Source: Micromonospora sp. C31
Lineage (GTDB): Bacteria > Actinomycetota > Actinomycetes > Mycobacteriales > Micromonosporaceae
DNA length: 64,000 nt
Direction: 5' to 3'
Assembly: GCF_018070575.1 (NCBI RefSeq)
Contig: NZ_JAGPXN010000009.1
Location: 62,001 to 126,000 of the forward strand
The notes below the pieces were generated by a model that had not been told where the DNA came from, did not search any database, and worked only from the letters and a program-made list of their open reading frames with translations. Below are positions 34,385-43,844 of this stretch, one piece after another; the first letter of the stretch is position 1, and every line of letters starts with the position of its first letter. The position numbers and the translations under genes are program-made.

Positions 34385-35101
34385 ATGGCGACGTACGTGT
34401 TGGTTCCCCCCGCCGCGAGCGGGCCCTGGTACTGGCACCTGCTGGCGGCGCAGCTGCGCGAGCGGGGGCACGACGTGGTGGCGGTCGACCTGCCGTGCGC
34501 CGACGACTCGGCGGGGCTGGTCGAATACGCCGACGCCGCCGTGCGGGCCGTCGGGGACCGCACCGACCTGGTCGTGGTGGCCCAGTCGTTCGGCGCGTTC
34601 ACGGGCCCGCTGCTGTGTGAGCGGGTCCACGTCGACCTGCTCGTGCTGCTGACCCCGATGGTGCCCTCCCCCGGCGAGTCGCCGGGCGAGTGGTGGGGCG
34701 CCACCGGCTACGCGCAGGCCCGGCAGGCCCAGGCGCAACGCGAGGGCTGGACGCCGGAGCAGGACGCCGACCCGAACGTCGTCTTCTTCCACGAACTGCC
34801 GCCCCGGCTGGTCGAGGAGGCCACGGCCAACGCCCGGGACCAGTCGGGCACACCGTTCGAGAAGCCGTGGCCGCTCGCCGCCTGGCCGAGCGTGCCGACC
34901 CGGGTGCTGCTCTGCCGGGGCGACCGCTTCTTCCCGGTCGGTTTCCTGCGCAAGCTGGTCGCCGACCGGCTGGGCGTCACCCCGGACGAGATGGACGGCG
35001 GGCACCCGGTGGCCCTGAGCCGGCCGCGGGAGCTGGCCGACCGGCTGGAGGAGATCCGGCGGGAGGTCAGCGGGGCCGCCCGCTCGGGGCAGCGGCGCTG
35101 A
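34385..35101 (+). CDS. Alpha/beta hydrolase
   Basis: A 238-residue hydrolase. It opens with YVLVPPAASGPWYWHLLAAQ, the oxyanion region. The nucleophile is Ser in VVVAQSFGAFTG, the acid is Asp in CRGDRFFPV and the base is His in MDGGHPVALSRP. The shape resembles small esterases and hydroxynitrile-lyase-like enzymes. GAGGAG lies 8 nt before the ATG. The substrate is unknown. It may be transcribed with the next two genes. Confidence 0.85.
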   Translation: MATYVLVPPAASGPWYWHLLAAQLRERGHDVVAVDLPCADDSAGLVEYADAAVRAVGDRTDLVVVAQSFGAFTGPLLCERVHVDLLVLLTPMVPSPGESPGEWWGATGYAQARQAQAQREGWTPEQDADPNVVFFHELPPRLVEEATANARDQSGTPFEKPWPLAAWPSVPTRVLLCRGDRFFPVGFLRKLVADRLGVTPDEMDGGHPVALSRPRELADRLEEIRREVSGAARSGQRR

Positions 35102-35149
35102 GCGGCGGGGCGCGGTTACCCGGGGCGGGCCGCGGGTAGGGGTTGCCGC

Positions 35150-35881
35150 ATGGCGGAACTGGCGACGCTCTGGATCGTCCGGCACGGCGAGAGCACGGCG
35201 AACGTGGCGGCCACGGCGGCCGAGGCCTCGGGCGCCGAGCTGATCGACCTGACCCACCGCGACGCGGACGTGCCGCTGAGCCCGACCGGTGAGGAGCAGG
35301 CCCGGGCAACCGCGCGGTGGCTGGCCGGGCTGTCGGAGGCCCGCCGGCCGGACGTGGCGGTGGTGTCGCCGTACCTGCGGGCGGTGCGGACCGCCGAGCT
35401 GGCCGTGGCCGGCACCGGGATCCCGCTCAGCCGCGACGAGCGGCTGCGTGACCGGGAGCTGGGCATCCTCGACGGGCTGACCGGGCAGGGGGTGCGCCGG
35501 CGGCACCCGGAGGAGGCGGCACGCCGGGACCGGCTCGGCAAGTTCTACTACCGGCCGCCGGGCGGCGAGTCCTGGACCGACGTGGCGCTGCGCCTGCGCG
35601 CCCTCCTCGGCGACCTGCGCCGCGACCACGAGGGAAGGCGCGTGCTGCTGTTCGGCCACGACGCCCTGGTCTTCCTGACCCGCTACCTGGTGGAGGGGCT
35701 CACCGAGGCGGAGCTGATGGCGCTGACCCGCGAACACGTCATCGCCAACTGCTCGATCACCGCCTGGTCCGCCGGGGCCGACGGCCGGCTGACCCCGGGC
35801 GTGTTCAACGACGTACGCCACCTGCACGAGCAGGGTGCCCGGCCGACCAGGGAGGACGAGGTCCATGCCGAACCGGTCTGA
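35150..35881 (+). CDS. Histidine phosphatase (phosphoglycerate-mutase family)
   Basis: A 243-residue phosphatase with the catalytic RHG motif in LWIVRHGESTANV, the second Arg in VVSPYLRAVRTAEL, the acid in LRDRELGILDG and the second His in VLLFGHDALVFL. It is probably a broad phosphatase rather than a glycolytic mutase. TAGGGG stands 7 nt before the ATG, a near-leaderless arrangement. Its end overlaps the nnrD start by 17 nt, so the two are co-expressed. Confidence 0.9.
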   Translation: MAELATLWIVRHGESTANVAATAAEASGAELIDLTHRDADVPLSPTGEEQARATARWLAGLSEARRPDVAVVSPYLRAVRTAELAVAGTGIPLSRDERLRDRELGILDGLTGQGVRRRHPEEAARRDRLGKFYYRPPGGESWTDVALRLRALLGDLRRDHEGRRVLLFGHDALVFLTRYLVEGLTEAELMALTREHVIANCSITAWSAGADGRLTPGVFNDVRHLHEQGARPTREDEVHAEPV

Positions 35882-36734
35882 CACCCGGGTGATCACCCCC
35901 GGGCTGCTGCGGGAGTGGGCGCTGCCCGTGCCGACCGGCGGCAAGGAGGCCCGGGGCACGGTGCTGGTGGTCGGCGGCTCGCGGTTCACCCCCGGCGCGG
36001 TCCTGCTGGCCGGCGTGGCCGCGCTGCGGGCCGGGGCCGGGGTGCTCCAGCTCGCCGCCGCCGAGTCCACCGCCGCCGCGCTGAGCATCCAGGTGCCGGA
36101 GGCCCTGGTGGTGGGGCTGCCGGAGACCACGGACGGGGCGGTCGCGGGACGACCCGGCGAGCTGCTGGGCGACCTGGTCGCGGAGGCGGACGTGGTGGCC
36201 GTCGGCCCCGGGCTGAAGGACATCGACGAGACGGGCCGCCTGCTGCGGCTGGTGCTCGACGCGGCCGGCCCGGAGACGTCGCTGGTGCTCGACGCGTACG
36301 CCCTGGGGGCCCTCAGCCACGCCCCGGGCCTGCTGGTCGGCTCCGGTCGGCCGGCGGTGCTCACCCCCAACCTCACCGAGGCCCGGCACCTGCTCCACCG
36401 GGAGCCCGGCGACGACCTGGACGCCGAGGCGACCGAGCTGGCCCGCCGCTACGACGCGGTGGTCTCGCTCTACGGCCACGTCGCCACCCCCGACGGCGGA
36501 AGCTGGCGGGAGGAGAGCGGCGACGCCGGCCTCGGCACCTCCGGCAGCGGGGACGTACGCGCCGGGTTGCTGGCCGGGCTGCTGTCGCGGGGCGCGGACC
36601 CGGCGCAGGCCGCGTGCTGGGCGGCCTTCGCCCACGCGGTGAGCGGTCAGCGACTGGTCCCCCGGTTCGGCCGGATCGGCTTCCTCGCCCGGGAGCTGCT
36701 CGACGAGATCCCGCACACCCTGGCGACCATCTGA
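35865..36734 (+). CDS. nnrD: ADP-dependent NAD(P)H-hydrate dehydratase
   Basis: A 289-residue carbohydrate-kinase-like NAD(P)HX dehydratase that repairs hydrated NAD(P)H. Motifs are RGTVLVVGGSRFTPGAVLLA, VAVGPGL, VLTPNLTEARHLL and TSGSGDVRAGLLAGLLSRG, the anion-hole/ATP site. Only the dehydratase domain is present; the epimerase (NnrE) domain often fused in other bacteria is absent. The start overlaps the phosphatase by 17 nt. Confidence 0.9.
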   Translation: MPNRSDTRVITPGLLREWALPVPTGGKEARGTVLVVGGSRFTPGAVLLAGVAALRAGAGVLQLAAAESTAAALSIQVPEALVVGLPETTDGAVAGRPGELLGDLVAEADVVAVGPGLKDIDETGRLLRLVLDAAGPETSLVLDAYALGALSHAPGLLVGSGRPAVLTPNLTEARHLLHREPGDDLDAEATELARRYDAVVSLYGHVATPDGGSWREESGDAGLGTSGSGDVRAGLLAGLLSRGADPAQAACWAAFAHAVSGQRLVPRFGRIGFLARELLDEIPHTLATI

Positions 36735-36839
36735 CACCTTCCGTCGGGGCGGCACGGGCGCGTGTAACGCCACCCGGCTGCGTGGCGCTGGTGCATGCGA
36801 AGGCGTGCATCCCGCCCGCCTCCCGCCGGTCGCTCCCCG

Positions 36840-36878
36840 CCAGGGGGCGTACCCCGGCTGGAAACAGCCCCCTGGGAG
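36840..36878 (+). promoter_or_regulatory. Leader hairpin overlapping the subtilase ribosome site
   Basis: CCAGGGGG (36840-36847) pairs with CCCCCTGG (36868-36875), whose last two bases are part of the Shine-Dalgarno GGGAG (36874-36878). When folded it would partly hide the ribosome site of the protease gene. Confidence 0.35.
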
Positions 36879-36883
36879 TCTGT

Positions 36884-38371
<1,488 letters not shown>

Positions 38372-38393
38372 CAGGCACGGCACGACCCGTGGT

Positions 38394-38421
38394 GGGGCCC
38401 GGCGGATCACCGCCGGGCCCC
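38394..38421 (+). terminator. Terminator after the subtilase gene
   Basis: 12-bp perfect stem GGGGCCCGGCGG with an ATCA loop, followed by a GTTTT run at 38426-38430. Confidence 0.85.
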
Positions 38422-38489
38422 GCCCGTTTTCGCTGTTCACCCCGGGGTACGGGAGGAGGTGGTCAGACGAGCCCCAGGGAGGTCGACAG

Positions 38490-38990
38490 GTGTCCACCGA
38501 TGCCATCGTGGTGTTGAAAGAGGACCACAAGGAGATGCGCCGCCTGTTCAAGGCGTTCCAGGATGCCGAGGAGGGTCCGGCGGCGCGGCGGCAGAAGCTC
38601 GTGAACGAGATCCTGGAAGCCCTCACGGTCCACACCTATCTCGAGAACGAGGTGATGTACCCCGAGGTCCGCAAGCTCCTGCCCGACCTGGAGGACGACA
38701 TCCTCGAGTCGTACGAGGAGCACCACGTGGCCGACGTGCTCTGCGCCGAGCTGTTCACCATGGACGCCGACGACGAGCGCTTCAACGCCAAGACCACGGT
38801 GCTGATCGAGAACGTCCTGCACCACGTCGAGGAGGAGGAGCAGGAGTGGTTCCCCAAGGTGCGCGAGGCGCTCGGCCGTAAGCAGCTCCAGGAGATCGGC
38901 GAGCGGATGATCGCACTGCGCGCGGACGCGCCACGCAAGCCGACCGATCCGAAGGCGATCAAGAAGGCGCTGGACGCCGTGACGGCCTGA
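38490..38990 (+). CDS. Hemerythrin HHE-domain protein
   Basis: A 166-residue protein with an HHE cation-binding domain. Iron-ligand positions are visible in VVLKEDHKEMRRLF, TVHTYLENEVMYPEV, YEEHHVADVL and NVLHHVEEEEQEWF. Such proteins bind a diiron centre that senses or carries O2 or NO, or store iron. The Lys/Pro-rich tail ends the protein. GGGAGG precedes the GTG at 38490. Confidence 0.9.
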   Translation: MSTDAIVVLKEDHKEMRRLFKAFQDAEEGPAARRQKLVNEILEALTVHTYLENEVMYPEVRKLLPDLEDDILESYEEHHVADVLCAELFTMDADDERFNAKTTVLIENVLHHVEEEEQEWFPKVREALGRKQLQEIGERMIALRADAPRKPTDPKAIKKALDAVTA

Positions 38991-39004
38991 GCGGATCGGA
39001 TTCC

Positions 39005-39030
39005 ACGGGCCCCGGTGCGCCGGGGCCCGT
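39005..39030. terminator. Bidirectional terminator, hemerythrin / phosphoesterase
   Basis: 11-bp perfect stem ACGGGCCCCGG with a TGCG loop, placed between convergent stops at 38990 and 39033. Confidence 0.85.
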
Positions 39031-39032
39031 CG

Positions 39033-39884
39033 TCACGCCCGGGGTGCGGGCAGGATCCGCCGCAGCGCCGGAGGAGTTGCCCGGGGCTGCCACTCCCGCG
39101 GGTAGCCCACCGAGACCTCCTCGAAGCGCACCCCGTCGTGCCAGGTGGTGCGGGGGATGTGCAGGTGCCCGTAGACCACGGCGGCGGCGTCGAAGCGCAG
39201 GTGCCAGTCGGCGGTGGACTCGGTGCCGCACCACTGGGCGAAGATGGGGTAGCGCAGCACCCGGGTCGGCTCGCGCAGCAGCGGCCAGTGGTTGACCAGC
39301 ACCGTCGGCAGCCCCGCCTCCCGCTCGTCGAGCCGACGCGCGGTCGCGGCGACCCGGGCGGCGCACCACGCCGACCGACTCGGGTAGGGGTCGGGGTGCA
39401 GCAGGAACTCGTCGGTGCAAACGACCCCCACCCGGTACGCCTCCTCCAGCGCCGCCTCGGGGGTGTCGAACCCGTCCGGGCGCCAGCTGTGGTCGTAGAG
39501 CAGGAACAGCGGCGCCACGAGCACCGGGCCACCCGCCCCCCGCCACACCGGGTACGGGTCCTCCGGGGTCAGCACGCCCAGCCGCCGGCAGGCGTCCACC
39601 AGGTACGCGTAGCGCGCGGCCCCGCGTAGCGCCACCGGGTCGGCGGGCGGCGTCCACAGCTCGTGGTTGCCCGGCACCCAGACCACCTGCGCGAAGCGGC
39701 TGCTGAGCAGGCCGAGGGCCCACTCGACGTCGGCCACGGTGTCGCCCACGTCGCCGGCGACCAGCAGCCAGTCCCGCGGCGAGCCGGGGCGCAGCCCCTC
39801 GATCACCTCCCGGTTGCCCCGGTGACCGACGTGCAGATCGCTGATGGCGAGCAGGCTGCCGCCCTCGCCGTCCTCCCCCGCCAT
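39033..39884 (-). CDS. Metallophosphoesterase
   Basis: A 283-residue calcineurin-like phosphoesterase. Its motifs are DLHVGH, GDVGDT, GNHE (WVPGNHELW), NHWP and GHLH (YGHLHIPRT), the full dimetal ligand set. The substrate is unknown; cyclic nucleotides or nucleotide diphosphates are usual. The ATG at 39884 lies 7 nt after TAGGAT with no ribosome site, so the transcript is likely leaderless. Confidence 0.9.
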   Translation of the reverse strand: MAGEDGEGGSLLAISDLHVGHRGNREVIEGLRPGSPRDWLLVAGDVGDTVADVEWALGLLSSRFAQVVWVPGNHELWTPPADPVALRGAARYAYLVDACRRLGVLTPEDPYPVWRGAGGPVLVAPLFLLYDHSWRPDGFDTPEAALEEAYRVGVVCTDEFLLHPDPYPSRSAWCAARVAATARRLDEREAGLPTVLVNHWPLLREPTRVLRYPIFAQWCGTESTADWHLRFDAAAVVYGHLHIPRTTWHDGVRFEEVSVGYPREWQPRATPPALRRILPAPRA

Positions 39885-39891
39885 GCCGCTG

Positions 39892-39897
39892 ATCCTA
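39892..39897 (-). promoter_or_regulatory. -10 element for leaderless phosphoesterase gene
   Basis: TAGGAT on the minus strand, 7 nt before the ATG at 39884. Confidence 0.55.
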
Positions 39898-40019
39898 GGC
39901 AGCGGCGGGCCCGGCCGCGAGACGGGTAGACGGCCCCGCGCCGGCGGCCGGCCCCACGGTCCGCCACCGGTGCCCGCCGCCCGGGCGAGGTGGGCCGGGA
40001 CCGGCCGGGGCGCACCCGG

Positions 40020-40025
40020 TAGGAT
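40020..40025 (+). promoter_or_regulatory. -10 element of the glyA transcript
   Basis: TAGGAT, with a predicted start near 40032, just before the riboswitch core. The leader to the glyA ATG is about 100 nt. Confidence 0.55.
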
Positions 40026-40035
40026 CGGCACGGGC

Positions 40036-40112
40036 CGTGACTGGCGCGTGGGGATGGAGAACCATCGGGAAGCGGTCCCGTCATGAGGACGCATGCCGAG
40101 CGCCTGGGCCTT
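40036..40112 (+). promoter_or_regulatory. ZTP (pfl) riboswitch controlling glyA
   Basis: The leader contains the conserved ZTP-riboswitch blocks in order: GTGACTGGCG (40037-40046), a hairpin with GGATGGAGAACCATC, CGGGAAGCGG (40066-40075), and the 3' block GCCGAGCGCCTGGGC (40095-40109). This class senses the folate-stress alarmone ZTP/ZMP and is typically found before glyA, folD or pur genes, as here. The 3' block lies only about 14 nt before the glyA Shine-Dalgarno GGAGGT, so either attenuation or ribosome-site control is possible. Confidence 0.9.
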
Positions 40113-40133
40113 CCGCACGTCACTGGAGGTCGC

Positions 40134-41573
40134 ATGTCGTCGCTGAACGCCGAATCCACCGCCTTCCGCAGCGCCCTCGAGGTGATCCGCGCCGTCGAGC
40201 CGCGGGTGGCCGACGCCATCGGCGCGGAGCTCGCCGACCAGCGCGAGTCGCTCAAGCTCATCGCCAGCGAGAACTACGCCTCCCCCGCGACCCTGCTGAC
40301 CATGGGTAACTGGTTCAGCGACAAGTACGCCGAGGGCACCGTCGGCCGCCGCTTCTACGCGGGCTGCCAGAACGTCGACACCGTCGAGGCGCTCGCCGCC
40401 GAGCACGCCCGGGAGCTGTTCGGCGCCGCCCACGCGTACGTGCAGCCGCACTCCGGCATCGACGCCAACCTGGTCGCGTTCTGGGCGATCCTGGCCGACC
40501 GGGTGGAGTCGCCCGCGCTGCGGAAGGCCCAGGTGCGCCAGGTCAACGACCTCACCGAGGCCGACTGGTTCGCGTTGCGCCGGGAGCTGGGCAACCAGCG
40601 GATGCTCGGCATGTCGCTGGACGCCGGGGGCCACCTCACCCACGGGTTCCGGCCGAACATCTCCGGCAAGATGTTCGACCAGCGCAGCTACGGCACCGAC
40701 CCGGCCACCGGCCTCGTCGACTACGACAAGGTCGCCGAGGCGGCCCGCGAGTTCAAGCCGCTGATCCTGGTCGCCGGCTACTCGGCGTACCCGCGGAAGG
40801 TCAACTTCCGGATCATGCGGGAGATCGCCGACTCCGTGGGCGCCACCTTCATGGTCGACATGGCGCACTTCGCCGGCCTGGTCGCCGGGCGGGTCTTCAC
40901 CGGCGACTTCGATCCGGTACCGCACGCGCACATCGTCACCACCACCACGCACAAGTCGCTGCGCGGCCCGCGCGGCGGCATGGTGCTCTGCCAGCCCGAG
41001 CTCGCCGACCAGGTCGACCGGGGCTGCCCGATGGTGCTCGGCGGCCCGCTGCCGCACGTGATGGCCGCCAAGGCCGTCGCCCTCGCCGAGGCCCGCCGGC
41101 CCGACTTCGCCGACTACGCCCAGCGGATCGTCGACAACGCCCAGGCGCTGGCCGAAGGGCTGCTGCGCCGCGGCGGCAAGCTGGTCACCGGCGGCACCGA
41201 CAACCACCTGGTGCTGATCGACGTCTCCGGCTACGGCCTGACCGGCCGGCAGGCCGAGCAGGCGCTGCTCGACTCGGGCATCGTCACCAACCGCAACTCG
41301 GTGCCGCAGGACCCGAACGGCGCCTGGTACACCTCCGGCATCCGGGTCGGCACCCCGGCCCTGACCAGCCGGGGCCTGGGCACCGCGCAGATGGACGAGA
41401 CCGCCGAGCTGATCCACACCGTGCTCAGCCAGACCAGGCCGGGCGCGAACCCGGACGGCACCGCGTCCAAGGCCAAGTACGTCCTCGATCCGGCCGTCGC
41501 CGACCGCGTCGGCAAGCAGGCCAGCGACCTGCTGACCGGCTTCCCGCTCTACCCGGCCGTCGACCTCGGCTGA
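40134..41573 (+). CDS. glyA: Serine hydroxymethyltransferase
   Basis: A 479-residue PLP enzyme converting serine and tetrahydrofolate to glycine and 5,10-methylene-THF. Hallmarks are [46 protein letters not shown] and the PLP lysine in [14 protein letters not shown]. It is longer than the common ~420-residue form because of an insertion around residues 125-165 ([20 protein letters not shown]), known in an actinobacterial SHMT subtype. The ATG at 40134 with GGAGGT is the start; an earlier in-frame ATG at 40083 lies inside the riboswitch. Confidence 0.95.
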   Translation: MSSLNAESTAFRSALEVIRAVEPRVADAIGAELADQRESLKLIASENYASPATLLTMGNWFSDKYAEGTVGRRFYAGCQNVDTVEALAAEHARELFGAAHAYVQPHSGIDANLVAFWAILADRVESPALRKAQVRQVNDLTEADWFALRRELGNQRMLGMSLDAGGHLTHGFRPNISGKMFDQRSYGTDPATGLVDYDKVAEAAREFKPLILVAGYSAYPRKVNFRIMREIADSVGATFMVDMAHFAGLVAGRVFTGDFDPVPHAHIVTTTTHKSLRGPRGGMVLCQPELADQVDRGCPMVLGGPLPHVMAAKAVALAEARRPDFADYAQRIVDNAQALAEGLLRRGGKLVTGGTDNHLVLIDVSGYGLTGRQAEQALLDSGIVTNRNSVPQDPNGAWYTSGIRVGTPALTSRGLGTAQMDETAELIHTVLSQTRPGANPDGTASKAKYVLDPAVADRVGKQASDLLTGFPLYPAVDLG

Positions 41574-41585
41574 GCCGCTCCACCC

Positions 41586-41619
41586 GACGCCCCCGCCCGG
41601 CCCACCGGGCGGGGGCGTC
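41586..41619. terminator. Terminator between glyA and araB
   Basis: 15-bp perfect stem GACGCCCCCGCCCGG with a CCCA loop, 12 nt after the glyA stop; araB converges from the right. Confidence 0.87.
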
Positions 41620-41673
41620 CCCGTCCCACCCCGCCCCCGCCCGACGCGCGGGTGGGGGGCGGGGAGGGTGGCG

Positions 41674-43356
41674 TCACCGGTGGTGGCGGTGGCGCAGGCT
41701 GCGGAGGTGGTGCAGGACGTCGGTGCCGCCCCGCCCGAAGTGGTCGTGCAGGGCGCGGTAGTGGGCGTACAGCTCGTCGTAGGCTGCCGCCCGGGCCGGG
41801 TCGGGGTGCCAGGTCTCGCGCCGGGCGGCGCCCATCGCCGCCGAGGCGGCCGGCACGTCCGGCCACGCCCCGGCGGCGACCGCCGCGTGGATGGCCGCGC
41901 CCAGCGCCGCCGGGTGGGCGGAGTCGAGCACGTGCAGCGGCCGGTTGAGCACGTCGGCGTAGATCCGCAGCAGCAGCCGGTTGCGGGTCAGTCCGCCGGC
42001 CACGGTCAACTCGTCGACGGCCACCCCGGCGGCGGTGAACGCGTCGACGACGGTCCGGGCGCCGAAGGCGGTGGCCTCCAGCAGCGCCCGCCAGATCTCC
42101 TCGGGCCGGGTGGCGAGGGTCAGTCCGACCAGTACGCCGCTCAGTTCGTGGTCCATCAGCACCGAGCGGTTGCCGCTGTGCCAGTCCAGGGCCAGCAGCC
42201 CGTGCCCGCCCACCGGCTGGTCGGCGGCGAGGGTGTCCAGCAGCTCGTACGGGCTCAGCCCCCGGCGGCGCGCCTCGTCGGCGTAGCCGGCCGGCAGGGC
42301 GTTGCGGGCGTACCAGGCGAAGATGTCGCCGACCCCGCTCTGCCCCGCCTCGTAGCCCCAGGTGCCGGCGGTGACGCCCCCCTCGACCACGCCGCACACG
42401 CCGGGCACCTCGCGGTACGCCGCGGCGTTCATGATCAGGCAGGTGGAGGTGCCGAGCACCGCGAGCATCCGGCCGGGCTCGACGGCACGGGCCGCCGCGG
42501 CGGTGACGTGCGCGTCGATGGCGCCGGCCGCGACGGCGGTCCCCGCCGGCAGCCCCGTCCAGCGGGCCGCGTCGGCGCTCAGCCGGCCGGCCCGGGCGCC
42601 CGTCGGCACGAGCGGGCCGTCGACGCGGGGCAGCAGCCCGTCGAGGCGGGGGTGCAGGGCGCGCAGGAACTCGGCCGACGGGTACCGCCCGTCCTGACGC
42701 AGCCCCTTGTAGCCGGCGGCGGGGACGTTGCGGGTCTCCCGCCCGCAGAGCTGCCAGACCAGCCAGTCCGCGGCCTCGATGAACCGCTCCGCCCGGTCGA
42801 AGACCGCCGGATCCTCCTGGAGCACCTGCAACGCCTTGGCGAGCTGCCACTCGGCGGAGACCCGGCCGCCGTAGCGGGGCAGCCAGCGCTCACCGCGCGC
42901 GGTGGCGACGTCGTTGATGCGGTCGGCCTGCCGCTGGGCGGCGTGGTGCTTCCACAGCTTCGGGTACGCGTGCGGCCGCCCGGCGAGGTCGGGCAGCTCG
43001 CAGAGCGGGGTGCCGTCGGCGAGGGTGGGCAGCAGCGTGCAGGAGGTGGCGTCGACGCCGATGCCGCACACGTCCTGGGGCCCGACCCCGGCGGCGCGCA
43101 GCGCGGCGGGCACCGCGACGCGGAGCACCTCGCGGTGGTCGTCGGGGTGCTGCAACGCCCAGTCCGGCGGCAGCGGCGTCCCGTCGGGCAGCCGCTCGCT
43201 GAGCACCCCGTGCCGGTACGGGTGGACGGCCTCGCCCCGCACCGTGCCGTCGGCGACGTCGACCACGACCGCCCGGCCGGAGAGGGTGCCGAAGTCGACG
43301 CCGACGACGAACCGGGCCGGCCCGGCCGTCGGCCGCGCCGCGCCTGCTCCTGCCAC
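41674..43356 (-). CDS. araB: L-ribulokinase (FGGY family)
   Basis: A 560-residue FGGY sugar kinase. FVVGVDFGTLSGRAVVVDVA is the ATPase opening typical of ribulokinases. Further motifs are GIGVDATSCTLLP, YKLWKHHAAQ-like (YPKLWKHHAA), GAIDAHVTAAAA, LGTSTCLIM and the C-terminal FGGY signature region ELTVAGGLTRNRLLLRIYAD. It phosphorylates L-ribulose in arabinose use. AGGAGG lies 8 nt before the GTG at 43356. No araA or araD is adjacent, which is unusual for a catabolic araB. Confidence 0.9.
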   Translation of the reverse strand: MAGAGAARPTAGPARFVVGVDFGTLSGRAVVVDVADGTVRGEAVHPYRHGVLSERLPDGTPLPPDWALQHPDDHREVLRVAVPAALRAAGVGPQDVCGIGVDATSCTLLPTLADGTPLCELPDLAGRPHAYPKLWKHHAAQRQADRINDVATARGERWLPRYGGRVSAEWQLAKALQVLQEDPAVFDRAERFIEAADWLVWQLCGRETRNVPAAGYKGLRQDGRYPSAEFLRALHPRLDGLLPRVDGPLVPTGARAGRLSADAARWTGLPAGTAVAAGAIDAHVTAAAARAVEPGRMLAVLGTSTCLIMNAAAYREVPGVCGVVEGGVTAGTWGYEAGQSGVGDIFAWYARNALPAGYADEARRRGLSPYELLDTLAADQPVGGHGLLALDWHSGNRSVLMDHELSGVLVGLTLATRPEEIWRALLEATAFGARTVVDAFTAAGVAVDELTVAGGLTRNRLLLRIYADVLNRPLHVLDSAHPAALGAAIHAAVAAGAWPDVPAASAAMGAARRETWHPDPARAAAYDELYAHYRALHDHFGRGGTDVLHHLRSLRHRHHR

Positions 43357-43516
43357 CGCGATCCCCTCCTGCCACCACGGCTCCCCCTGACGCCACTGGC
43401 GTACGTCCGGGCGGGCGGCGGGAGCAAACGCTAGCAACACCACCGGGCGTCCGGCGCAGCCGACGGGTGGCGGCGCCCGACGCCCGTTCAGGGGCGGCCG
43501 AGGGTGGGCCGAGGCG

Positions 43517-43768
43517 TCAGGCGACGGGCCGCTTCAGGTGGTAGCGGTGCACCTCGGTGCTGCCCTGGACGTTGTTGACGTCCTCGGCGGCGGAGACCAG
43601 TTCCCAGCCCTCCCGGCCCGCCCGGTTGAGGTGCGCGATCGCCGTGTCGCCGTACGCGGTGATGTCCCGGCGCGACCCGTCCGGGCCGTACCAGGTGAAG
43701 CTGACGTGAAAGGCGCGGCCCTGCCCCTGATAACGGCGGACCAGCAACGCGTACTCCCAGGCGACCAT
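43517..43768 (-). CDS. Small DUF4177-like protein
   Basis: An 83-residue protein: WEYALLVRRYQGQGRAFHVS, FTWYGPDGSRRDITAYGD, HLNRAGREGWELVSAAEDV and a final HRYHLKRPVA. The W-E-Y start and the G-W-E-L-V then Y-x-L-K-R-P ending match the DUF4177 fold, function unknown. The ATG at 43768 lies 7 nt after CATAAT and lacks a ribosome site, suggesting a leaderless message. Confidence 0.75.
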   Translation of the reverse strand: MVAWEYALLVRRYQGQGRAFHVSFTWYGPDGSRRDITAYGDTAIAHLNRAGREGWELVSAAEDVNNVQGSTEVHRYHLKRPVA

Positions 43769-43844
43769 GGCGTCCATTATGAGTGTCCACCCAGGACGAC
43801 GGAACACGGGCAGTCGCGCTTTGCCGTGTGGTGAACGCGGTGTG

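Noticed and set aside
36735..36883. ydaO (c-di-AMP) riboswitch before the secreted protease
   Set aside because: The conserved blocks of that class are not present; only a short hairpin is visible.
40083..40133. Earlier glyA start at ATG 40083
   Set aside because: It lies inside the ZTP riboswitch; ATG 40134 has GGAGGT and matches the family N-terminus.
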